A DNA stretch of 5,331 nucleotides, taken from NCBI GenBank assembly GCA_011775825.1, contig JAABYK010000226.1:707-6037 (forward strand), written 5' to 3'. The stretch comes from Candidatus Zhuqueibacterota bacterium. Lineage in GTDB: Bacteria > Zhuqueibacterota > Zhuqueibacteria > Oceanimicrobiales > Oceanimicrobiaceae. This document shows, one piece after another, positions 1 to 5,329 of this stretch. The notes beneath the pieces are model-generated. The model did no database searches and had not been told where the DNA came from. It saw only the letters and a list, made by a program, of their open reading frames with translations. Position 1 is the first letter of the stretch. Every line of letters starts with the position of its first letter. Position numbers and translations under genes: made by a program.

Positions 1-1001
1 ACGGCGCCAATCAGCAAGTCGGAAACCTCCTCCAACAGGGACTCGTCCAGGCGCCCCATCATGCCGAAATCTACCGGCACGATGGTGTTGCCGTCTTTGA
101 TGAAAATGTTTCCCGGATGGGGATCGGCATGAAAAAAGCCATCTTCAAAGATCTGCTTGAGAATGAATTTGGCGCCCACGTTGGCGATGAATTTCAAATC
201 GCATCCGGCCTGTCGCAACGCCTCCGTTTCGGAGATCTTAATCCCGTCGATGTACTCGGTGGTGATGATTTTATCTGTGGTGTAATCCCAGAATACTTTC
301 GGAATGTAAACGTGGTCAAAGCTGGCGAAGTTTTTGGCGAAAATCTCAATGCTTCTGCCTTCGTTGATAAAATCCAGCTCTCGCTTGGTGGTTTGTTCCA
401 GTTCGCGCACCACGCCTTGAGGATCAAACTGGTGACTTTCAGGCACATATCTGTGCATCAAGCGTGCTAAATCCGACAAAATATCGAGGTCCGTGGCGAT
501 GATGCGGGCGACCTCCGGGCGCTGGATCTTGACCACCACCTCTTTTCCCTCGAGCGTTCTCGCCCGGTGGGCCTGCGCAATCGACGCAGACGCAACGGCG
601 GTCTGGTCAAACTCCGAGAAGGTTTCGTCGATGGCAGCACCGAGTTGGCTTTCGATGTAGTTCTGTAGGCTCTCAAACGGCAGGGGCTTGACTTCGTCCT
701 GCAATTTGGTCAGTTCATCCAGCAGATCAGCCGGAATCAGGAACGAACGCGTGCTCAGGAGCTGTCCGAGTTTGATGAATGTGGGACCCAATTCTTCGAG
801 TGCCAGACGAATGCGTTCGGCGGCCGACAGACGCGTGGTTTCGACCCGGCCTTTCCTGAAGAAGCGCTTTCCGACCTGCAAATACGTCTGCAGATTCATG
901 CGATCGACGACTTCGGCGAACCCGTATTTGATCAAGATGCCGACGATTTGTCGATAGCGTTTTAAGTTGCGATAGCCTTTGTCAATTCTGGGTATGTGCA
1001 C
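1..1001 (-). CDS. ABC1/UbiB-family atypical protein kinase-like protein (partial, C-terminus beyond window)
   Basis: I translated 333 uninterrupted codons on the minus strand, running off the left edge. The family's motifs appear in order: KxGQ (K77, G79, Q80, in LGPTFIKLGQ); the alanine-rich nucleotide loop in the variant form ASAS (residues 137-140, followed by IAQAH); the ATP-binding lysine K158 in VVVKIQRP; the ExD motif E208-L-D210; the HADPHPGN catalytic loop (291-298); and the DFG metal-binding motif (311-313). These define the UbiB/COQ8/AarF family, whose characterised members support ubiquinone biosynthesis or isoprenoid-lipid handling at the membrane. Known members run to roughly 540-560 residues with C-terminal hydrophobic segments, so about 200 residues are missing. 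The start is GTG: it is the only usual start codon between the in-frame stop at 1041-1043 and the conserved N-terminus (RNLKRYRQIVGILIKYGF). No strong Shine-Dalgarno precedes it. The specific substrate cannot be told, and ubiB orthology is not claimed. Confidence 0.93.
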   Translation of the reverse strand, partial: MHIPRIDKGYRNLKRYRQIVGILIKYGFAEVVDRMNLQTYLQVGKRFFRKGRVETTRLSAAERIRLALEELGPTFIKLGQLLSTRSFLIPADLLDELTKLQDEVKPLPFESLQNYIESQLGAAIDETFSEFDQTAVASASIAQAHRARTLEGKEVVVKIQRPEVARIIATDLDILSDLARLMHRYVPESHQFDPQGVVRELEQTTKRELDFINEGRSIEIFAKNFASFDHVYIPKVFWDYTTDKIITTEYIDGIKISETEALRQAGCDLKFIANVGAKFILKQIFEDGFFHADPHPGNIFIKDGNTIVPVDFGMMGRLDESLLEEVSDLLIGA

Positions 1002-1080
1002 GATTTTAGCGTAAGTTGTCTTTTCAATTTTTAGGTAGCACTACAGCGAAAAGTTTCGAGAAGGTGTTTTCAGAAAGAAG

Positions 1081-1107
1081 CTTATATGTCAAAATGATTA
1101 AAGTCAA
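1081..1107 (-). promoter_or_regulatory. possible sigma70-type promoter for the UbiB-like gene
   Basis: Reading the minus strand, TTGACT (1107-1102) is followed after 15 bases by TATAAG (1086-1081), about 80 bases before the GTG start. The hexamers are good but the spacing is two bases shorter than usual. The -35 hexamer lies across the junction of a 15-bp tandem direct repeat. This is a suggestion from sequence alone. Confidence 0.3.
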
Positions 1108-1117
1108 AATAATTGAA
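1088..1117. repeat. 15-bp tandem direct repeat, two copies
   Basis: GTCAAAATGATTAAA is followed immediately by GTCAAAATAATTGAA, with 13 of 15 positions identical. It lies in the AT-rich gap upstream of the UbiB-like gene and overlaps the candidate promoter. It could be an operator with two half-sites or simple sequence drift in AT-rich DNA. Confidence 0.45.
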
Positions 1118-1151
1118 TATCATCTTTACTTTGATGATTTTGCCCATAGTT

Positions 1152-1184
1152 AACTTTACTAAACTTTGGAAGTTTAGTAAAGTT
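1152..1184. terminator. perfect 15-bp hairpin overlapping the end of the HAD gene; possible terminator
   Basis: AACTTTACTAAACTT (1152-1166) and AAGTTTAGTAAAGTT (1170-1184) are exact reverse complements around a 3-base centre, TGG. The right arm contains the last two sense codons and the TAA stop of the HAD gene. In the direction of that gene the hairpin is followed by AACTATGG, not a T-run, so it is not a classical intrinsic terminator in that orientation. On the plus strand it is followed by TTAGG (TTTT counting the last bases of the arm). Possible roles are transcript 3'-end protection, factor-assisted termination, or a palindromic repeat that has supplied the stop codon. Confidence 0.5.
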
Positions 1185-1824
1185 TTAGGTGCCGTAGTTG
1201 ATTTAAAACATCCCCAAAATTCTCAAATTCAAAATGGGGAATGTTTTCCTGTTTACAAAACTCGAGCAAATCCCGACCGCGTTTGGCAAACACGGTGTCA
1301 GCCTCTTGTGCGCCACAGCGATCGGACAAGCCGTCTCCCACGTAGATGACCTTGCTGTGGCACTTTTTTGCCTGTCGAACGTGATGGCCTTTGCAATTGG
1401 CACACTGACCGCAGCTATGCTCGAAATACGGAAATTGGGGCTTGACCCGGTGCTCGTTCTTAAACGTCAATTCATTGGAACGGACTTCAATGGACGAATC
1501 CAGGCCGTGATTTTTTAAGATTCGATTGATGTAGAAATCCAGTCCGTCGCTCACAATTTCGATGTCAAAGCCTCTGCCGTGACAGAATTGCACGAATTCT
1601 TTGAAGTAAGGATCGAGTTCCTGAGAATCCGCAAAGCGTGTCAGTTCCTGTTTTGTGACGCGGGTTACCCGGCATTCTTCAATCAAACATTGTTTGGAAG
1701 AAATCTCACCCTGTTTCCATAATTCCACAAACTCTTTACAACTTTCGTCGCCAAAGGTGCGAAACAGCAGACTGCCGACGTCATTCGCTGCTACGGTGCC
1801 ATCAAAATCACAGATAATTTTCAT
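1174..1824 (-). CDS. MtnX-like HAD-superfamily (subfamily IB) phosphatase
   Basis: This is a complete 216-residue protein with all four HAD motifs: motif I DFDGT with nucleophile D6 and acid/base D8; motif II S92 in VSDG; motif III probably K145; motif IV VGDGLSD with D164 and D168. Residues between D8 and S92 form the helical C1 cap expected of phosphoserine-phosphatase-like (IB) enzymes. A cysteine cluster, C138-x2-C141-x2-C144 followed by KG, resembles the CGxCK segment of MtnX-like proteins, which in Bacillus dephosphorylate 2-hydroxy-3-keto-5-methylthiopentenyl-1-phosphate in methionine salvage. No other salvage gene is in view, so the substrate is unproven and phosphoserine or another small phosphate ester is possible. 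The protein is expected to be cytoplasmic, with no signal peptide. ATG at 1824 is the only sensible start because D6 follows at once, yet no Shine-Dalgarno is visible. A MITE-like repeat starts about 26 bp upstream, and the stop codon lies within a perfect hairpin. Confidence 0.9.
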   Translation of the reverse strand: MKIICDFDGTVAANDVGSLLFRTFGDESCKEFVELWKQGEISSKQCLIEECRVTRVTKQELTRFADSQELDPYFKEFVQFCHGRGFDIEIVSDGLDFYINRILKNHGLDSSIEVRSNELTFKNEHRVKPQFPYFEHSCGQCANCKGHHVRQAKKCHSKVIYVGDGLSDRCGAQEADTVFAKRGRDLLEFCKQENIPHFEFENFGDVLNQLRHLKLY

Positions 1825-1845
1825 AGAGTCGTCGTTTGAAGGGTA

Positions 1846-1960
1846 ATGGAGAACTCACCCCCTAAATCCCCCTCTCTTCGGTAAGAAAGGGGGACTTTGA
1901 GTTGTTTTGAATTTGACGCTCCCTTCTCTTTTCAAGAGAGGCGCAGGGGGTGAGTTCCAT
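1846..1960. mobile_element. MITE-like palindromic element
   Basis: The ends carry a perfect 13-bp inverted repeat, GAACTCACCCCCT (1851-1863) and AGGGGGTGAGTTC (1945-1957). Beyond a 2-base offset it extends outward to ATGG (1846-1849) and CCAT (1957-1960). Two nested hairpins lie inside: TCCCCCTCTCTT (1867-1878) against AAGAAAGGGGGA (1883-1894) with one mismatch and loop CGGT, and TCTCTT (1925-1930) against AAGAGA (1934-1939). There is no room for a transposase. C-rich, end-to-end palindromic elements of this type are, from memory, dispersed in many bacterial genomes, probably moved in trans. I cannot define a target-site duplication; the flanks are too AT-rich and short to decide. Confidence 0.65.
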
Positions 1961-2085
1961 TTAACATAGCTTTTAAATTCAAAAAACTCCTTTAGTTAAA
2001 ATAATAAACTCAAATCCAAAAGTAAACCCCATTTTGCTCGAAAGAGTGACAACCGCAATCTTTCTCGTCTTTGTTACGAAAAACC

Positions 2086-2112
2086 CGTTCTCCAAGTGGA
2101 AACTTGGAAACG
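2086..2112. repeat. hairpin of repeat copy A
   Basis: CGTT-C-TCCAAGT and ACTTGGA-A-AACG form an imperfect stem with one internal mismatch around a GGAA-like loop. It is the structured part of the 63-base core and corresponds to the hairpin at 2195-2221. Confidence 0.6.
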
Positions 2113-2194
2113 AGTTTTGTTGGGCGTAAGTAAACCCCATTTTGCCGTAACAGACAGGACCACTCGGACAACCACAGTTTCTGTTTGGGAAACC

Positions 2195-2221
2195 CGTTCT
2201 CCAAGTTGAAACTTGGGAACG
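2195..2221. repeat. hairpin of repeat copy B
   Basis: CGTTC, a bulged T, then CCAAGTT pair with AACTTGG and GAACG around a tiny GA centre (in practice a TGAA loop). The stem is better preserved than in copy A. The differences between the copies do not look compensatory: T2207 in this copy restores a pair that is lost in copy A. Confidence 0.6.
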
Positions 2222-2280
2222 AGTATTGTTGGGCATAAGTAAACAACATTTTCCCCAAAGCGGTTGTGGCCACCGGGCAT

Positions 2281-2313
2281 AAAAAAAATCGCCCACCTTT
2301 AAGTGAGCGATTT
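2281..2313 (-). terminator. Rho-independent terminator of ppdK
   Basis: On the minus strand AAATCGCTCAC pairs with GTGGGCGATTT (11 pairs, one mismatch) around the loop TTAAAG. It is followed directly by a run that makes eight T in total with the stem end. It lies 76 bases after the ppdK stop codon. This is a textbook intrinsic terminator, and it separates ppdK transcription from the HAD gene downstream. Confidence 0.88.
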
Positions 2314-2389
2314 GTGTTGACAGATCGAGAGAGTTCAAACGTAAGGTCTGTCTCTTTCGACACCGCCTTTCCTGATTTCAGATTACAAC

Positions 2390-5122
2390 CTAATTCATCT
2401 TGGCTTCTTCGACCGCGGCTTGCGCTGCAGCCAGTCTTGCGATGGGCACTCGGAAAGGAGAACAGCTCACGTAATCCATTCGCACGCGATGACAGAACTT
2501 CACCGATTCCGGATCGCCGCCATGTTCACCGCAAATACCGATCTTCAGTTTCGGATCGGTGTTGCGTCCTTTTTCCACGCCCATTTTGATGAGGAGCCCC
2601 AATCCCTCTTGGTCGATGGTTTGAAAGGGATCGTCCGGCAAGATGCCTTGTTCCAGATAGTGGACCAAGAATCCCCCTATGTCGTCCCGGCTAAAGCCAA
2701 ATCCCATCTGCGTCAAATCGTTGGTACCGAAGGAGAAGAATTCCGCAACCTCTGCAATCTGGTCTGCGGTGAGACATGCACGCGGAATTTCGATCATGGT
2801 GCCCACCAGGTGATCGAGTTTATCGAGATTGTATTTCTCCAACACCCGTTGATAAACGCGTTCCACGATGTTCTTTTGATGCCGCAATTCATTCACATGT
2901 CCCAATACTGGAATCATGATTTCGGGATAAACCGTTTTGCCTTCCTGAGTGAGCTCGGCTGCAGCTTCAAGAATGGCTTGCACCTGCGTTTCGGTAATTT
3001 CCGGATAGGTGACTCCCAGCCGAACGCCGCGATGTCCCATCATCGGGTTGGATTCGTGCAGATTTTCAAAACGCTGTTTGAGTTCATCCGTGTCGATGCG
3101 GAGCTCCCTGGCCAGTTTCTCCCGACCCGATGCCTGCTTTGGGACAAATTCGTGCAACGGGGGATCCAGCAACCGAACGGTCACAGGGTAGCCATCCATC
3201 ACAGATAGCGTCGATTTAATGTCCGATTTCATGTACGGAAAAAGTTCATCCAATACGGCCCGACGCTCTTTCTCTGAATTCGACATGATCATTTTGCGAA
3301 GAATGAACAGGGGTTCTTCAGAGTTTTCTCCGTAAAACATATGCTCGATTCGAAACAGGCCGATCCCCTCGGCACCAAATTCCAGGGCCTTCTTGGTGTC
3401 GGCAGGCGTGTCTGTGTTGGTTCGAACTTTCAGCCGCCGGAGTTGGTCCGCCCAGTTGAGCATCTGTTTGTAATGTTCATTTTGCTCCGGATCGATTGCC
3501 ACCAGGGGTAGCTCACCTTCATACACCAGACCCTTGGTGCCGTTCAGGGTGATCCAATCTCCCTCTTTCAGAACTTTGTCGCCGAACGTTGCTTTCTTGT
3601 TTTCCATATCGATCCGCAGGTCTCCGCAGCCGACGACGCAGCATTTTCCCCAGCCTCTCGCTACCAGGGCCGCGTGGCTGGTCATGCCTCCCTTTGAGGT
3701 CAAGATAGCCTGCGCGGGCTTCATTCCATGGACGTCTTCCGGACTGGTTTCGTCTCTGACGAGAATGACTTTTTCGCCCTTTGTTCCGAGTTCTTCCGCG
3801 GAGTCGGCGGTAAAGACGATTTTTCCATTGGCACCGCCCGGACCCGCCGGAAGTCCCTTGCCGATAGGAGTGTGCGAACTTTCGAGTTTCGGATCCACCA
3901 TCGGATGCAAAAGTTCGTCCAGCTGCGAGGGCTTTACGCGGAGCACGGCATCCTCCTTTGGAATCAACCCTTCTCTCTGCATTTCGACCGCCATGCGCAA
4001 CGCCGCGATTCCGTTTCTCTTGCCGACTCGCGTCTGCAGCATCCAGAGTTTTCCATCCTCAATGGTAAATTCCAGATCTTGCATGTCCTTGTAGTGACGT
4101 TCCAGCTTGTCTCGAATGTCTGAAAGCTTCTGGTAGACCTCCGGCATCTTTTCTTCCAGAGACGGCAAATGTTTGTTGAAGTCTTGCTTGGCGCGGTTAT
4201 TCAGCGCAAAAGGGGTGCGAATGCCTGCGACCACATCCTCTCCCTGGGCATTGATGAGCCATTCGCCATAAAACTGGTTCTCACCTGTAGCGGGATCGCG
4301 CGTAAACGCCACTCCGGTCGCAGAACGGTCGCCTGTATTTCCAAACACCATCGCTTGCACATTGACGGCTGTGCCCCATTCTTCGGGGATACCTTCTATT
4401 TTGCGATAGGATTTGGCTCGCTTACCATTCCAGGATTGAAATACGGCTGAGATGCCGCCCCAAAGCTGATCGTGGGGATTGTCGGGAAATGCTTCGCCCA
4501 GAACTTCTTCCACCTTTAGTTTCATTTGCTCGGTCAGCTCTTTCAGATCGTCAGCGGTCAAATCTGTGTCGTTTTTATAGCCATTTTTCTTCTTCACATT
4601 TTCCAAAAGGCGTTCAAGTTGATGGCGTACGCCCTGTCCTTCTTTGGGTCGGATACCCATGGCTTTTTCCATGACTACATCGCTGTACATCGAAATCAGC
4701 CGTCTGTAGGAATCATAGACAAAGCGTTCATTTTTGGTCTGCTTGATCAATCCCGGGATGGTGTCGCTGGTCAATCCGACATTCAGCACCGTCTCCATCA
4801 TGCCCGGCATGGAGATACGAGCGCCTGAACGCACAGAAAACAGCAGTGTGTTCTCCGAATCAGCAAACTTCTTCCCCAAAATTTCTTCCACGTTCTTAAT
4901 GGCCTCTTCAACCTGTGGTTTCAATTCTTCCGGATAGGTTCGCTCATGCTGATAGTAGTAGGTGCAAACTTCGGTGGTGATTGTAAATCCGGGCGGTACA
5001 GGCAAGCCTATGTTGGACATTTCGGCCAAATTGGCACCTTTCCCACCGAGCAAATTTTTCATGCCGGCCGTGCCGTCGGCTTTTCCATCTCCGAAGAAAT
5101 AGACATACTTGTAATTGTTCAT
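2390..5122 (-). CDS. ppdK: pyruvate, phosphate dikinase (EC 2.7.9.1)
   Basis: A complete protein of 910 residues that interconverts pyruvate + ATP + phosphate with PEP + AMP + pyrophosphate in the cytoplasm, for PPi-linked glycolysis or gluconeogenesis. Positions follow the chosen start. The N-terminal ATP-grasp domain (about 1-360) has GGKGANL (26-32), RSGARISMPGMMETVLN (98-114) and LQTR (362-365). The swivelling phosphohistidine domain has GGMTSHAA, with catalytic H483 and T481, the site that PPDK regulatory proteins phosphorylate in other organisms. The C-terminal PEP/pyruvate TIM barrel has GLFRIEHMF (R591), RLLDPPLHEF (R650), E778 in MIEIPR, N801/D802 in GTNDLTQ and catalytic C864 in GICGEHGG. 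Nothing catalytic is missing, and the length is near the 870-950 usual for bacteria. An in-frame ATG at 5134 is possible (914 aa), but GGGAGG at 5131-5126 sits just before the ATG at 5122, so the later start is preferred. The ppsR-type regulator gene is not in view. Confidence 0.98.
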   Translation of the reverse strand: MNNYKYVYFFGDGKADGTAGMKNLLGGKGANLAEMSNIGLPVPPGFTITTEVCTYYYQHERTYPEELKPQVEEAIKNVEEILGKKFADSENTLLFSVRSGARISMPGMMETVLNVGLTSDTIPGLIKQTKNERFVYDSYRRLISMYSDVVMEKAMGIRPKEGQGVRHQLERLLENVKKKNGYKNDTDLTADDLKELTEQMKLKVEEVLGEAFPDNPHDQLWGGISAVFQSWNGKRAKSYRKIEGIPEEWGTAVNVQAMVFGNTGDRSATGVAFTRDPATGENQFYGEWLINAQGEDVVAGIRTPFALNNRAKQDFNKHLPSLEEKMPEVYQKLSDIRDKLERHYKDMQDLEFTIEDGKLWMLQTRVGKRNGIAALRMAVEMQREGLIPKEDAVLRVKPSQLDELLHPMVDPKLESSHTPIGKGLPAGPGGANGKIVFTADSAEELGTKGEKVILVRDETSPEDVHGMKPAQAILTSKGGMTSHAALVARGWGKCCVVGCGDLRIDMENKKATFGDKVLKEGDWITLNGTKGLVYEGELPLVAIDPEQNEHYKQMLNWADQLRRLKVRTNTDTPADTKKALEFGAEGIGLFRIEHMFYGENSEEPLFILRKMIMSNSEKERRAVLDELFPYMKSDIKSTLSVMDGYPVTVRLLDPPLHEFVPKQASGREKLARELRIDTDELKQRFENLHESNPMMGHRGVRLGVTYPEITETQVQAILEAAAELTQEGKTVYPEIMIPVLGHVNELRHQKNIVERVYQRVLEKYNLDKLDHLVGTMIEIPRACLTADQIAEVAEFFSFGTNDLTQMGFGFSRDDIGGFLVHYLEQGILPDDPFQTIDQEGLGLLIKMGVEKGRNTDPKLKIGICGEHGGDPESVKFCHRVRMDYVSCSPFRVPIARLAAAQAAVEEAKMN

Positions 5123-5142
5123 TTCGCCTCCCATGCTTTCAT
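5119..5142 (-). other. seven-codon mini-ORF overlapping the ppdK start
   Basis: An ATG at 5142 opens the frame MKAWEAK and ends at a TGA (5121-5119) that overlaps the preferred ppdK ATG as ATGA. The GGGAGG Shine-Dalgarno of ppdK lies inside it. The arrangement would allow translational coupling, but the mini-ORF has only a poor Shine-Dalgarno of its own (GGA about 7 bases upstream), and chance is a real possibility. Confidence 0.25.
5126..5131 (-). promoter_or_regulatory. ribosome binding site of ppdK
   Basis: GGGAGG ends four bases before the ATG at 5122 (spacer CGAA). The spacing is slightly short but the match to the anti-Shine-Dalgarno is strong. It decides the start: it would lie inside the coding sequence if the ATG at 5134 were used. 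Confidence 0.75.
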
Positions 5143-5189
5143 GTTAGGGTCCAGATTTCTTATGCTCGTAGTCGATAAATATACACAAA

Positions 5190-5233
5190 GAAAGGAATTC
5201 ATGCATGGTTTCGGTTCAGCATGAATCCCTTTC
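5190..5233. promoter_or_regulatory. 15-bp dyad upstream of ppdK (operator or terminator of the preceding gene)
   Basis: GAAAGGAATTCATGC (5190-5204) and GCATGAATCCCTTTC (5219-5233) are reverse complements with one mismatch, around a 14-base loop. On the minus strand the stem is followed by TTTGTGTAT, a weak T-rich tail. It could end transcription of a gene to the right, or bind a regulator of ppdK, whose start is about 70 bases downstream. Confidence 0.45.
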
Positions 5234-5260
5234 AGTAATTGAATCCAAAATCAGTAATTG
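5223..5260. repeat. imperfect direct repeat of 18-19 bp, two copies
   Basis: GAATCC appears at 5223 and 5241, each followed after 3-4 bases by TCAGTAATTG (5232-5241 and 5251-5260). The first copy shares its GAATCCCTTTC with the right arm of the neighbouring dyad. The two copies are spaced at roughly two helical turns, which would suit a regulator binding site, but no regulator is in view. Confidence 0.4.
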
Positions 5261-5264
5261 GTCG

Positions 5265-5295
5265 AGGAACGCTTTAGATTTTGACTAACGTTCCT
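5265..5295. repeat. 7-bp inverted repeat
   Basis: AGGAACG (5265-5271) and CGTTCCT (5289-5295) are exact reverse complements 17 bases apart. After a 3-base bulge, TCG (5262-5264) could also pair with CGA (5299-5301). It overlaps the possible C-terminal codons of the gene at the right edge. The function is unknown, and a 7-bp match may be chance. Confidence 0.25.
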
Positions 5296-5329
5296 TCTCG
5301 ACTTTATCGTCAGCTTTGGGGCCTTGCAA
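5285..5329 (-). CDS. possible C-terminal tail of an upstream gene (partial)
   Basis: On the minus strand one frame entering from the right edge reads LQGPKADDKVEKER and then TAG (5287-5285). The charged, lysine/glutamate-rich ending is typical of a bacterial C-terminus, and the strand matches the other genes. The dyad at 5190-5233 would then sit about 50 bases past the stop. With only 14 codons visible this is a guess; the other two frames give no better reading. Confidence 0.3.
   Translation of the reverse strand: MQGPKADDKVEKER

Larger units (their letters stand above)
2021..2280. repeat. tandem array of ~109-bp hairpin-bearing repeats (about 2.4 copies)
   Basis: Units begin with AGTAAACCCCATTTT or its variant at 2021, 2129 and 2238, giving periods of 108 and 109 bases; the third copy is cut short near 2280. 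Each full unit has a conserved 63-base core (2081-2143 and 2190-2252, 57 of 63 identical) and a diverged segment of about 45 bases. The diverged segments still share an ACAACC(G/A)CA motif, so they are decayed copies and not independent inserts. The core holds a hairpin: CGTTCTCCAAG paired with CTTGG(A/G)AACG. This resembles REP-type dispersed repeats, some of which are moved by REP-associated (RAYT) transposases; none is encoded here. Confidence 0.75.
1825..2389. other. 565-bp intergenic stretch without a credible gene, made of repeats
   Basis: Between the HAD start and the ppdK stop I find no convincing coding sequence. From right to left it contains the ppdK terminator, the remains of a ~109-bp tandem repeat array, an AT-rich spacer (about 1961-2020), and a palindromic MITE-like element. 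Open frames of 68 to 119 codons cross the array in all three minus-strand frames. That is what a stop-poor repeat produces rather than a gene: they share near-identical segments read in different frames, and none has a Shine-Dalgarno I can identify. Confidence 0.7.

Noticed and set aside
117..470. Plus-strand 117-codon open frame and other frames within 1-1001
   Set aside because: The minus-strand UbiB-family reading is continuous through this region with all catalytic motifs in place; the plus-strand frames are shadows.
1119..1138. ATCATC/GATGAT hairpin as an intrinsic terminator
   Set aside because: The stem is only 6 bp, AT-rich, with an 8-base loop and no proper T-run in the direction of the genes.
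2081..2252. Integron attC sites, suggested by GTTGGGC at the end of each hairpin
   Set aside because: A GTTRRRY match exists in each copy, but no RYYYAAC partner lies at the other side of the hairpin, the stems do not have the attC layout, and no gene cassette lies between the copies.
2021..2280. CRISPR array
   Set aside because: The conserved cores are 63 bases with 6 differences, longer than usual CRISPR repeats and more diverged than copies in one array. The intervening segments are related to each other (ACAACC motif), unlike independent spacers, and no cas gene is present.
2010..2363. Minus-strand open frames of 117, 119 and 68 codons (2010-2363, 1979-2338, 2074-2280) as small genes
   Set aside because: They overlap each other in all three frames, lie on the tandem repeat array and partly run across the ppdK terminator. 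They contain related segments only because the DNA repeats. No Shine-Dalgarno or protein family is recognisable.
2420..3208. Long plus-strand open frames antisense to ppdK (262 codons here, 186 codons at 3534-4094, and others)
   Set aside because: They are antisense shadows of a well-supported PPDK coding sequence, with no recognisable domain and no ribosome binding site of note.
5161..5190. TATATT on the minus strand upstream of ppdK as a -10 element
   Set aside because: No acceptable -35 hexamer lies 16-18 bases further upstream, so a promoter cannot be supported from sequence alone.
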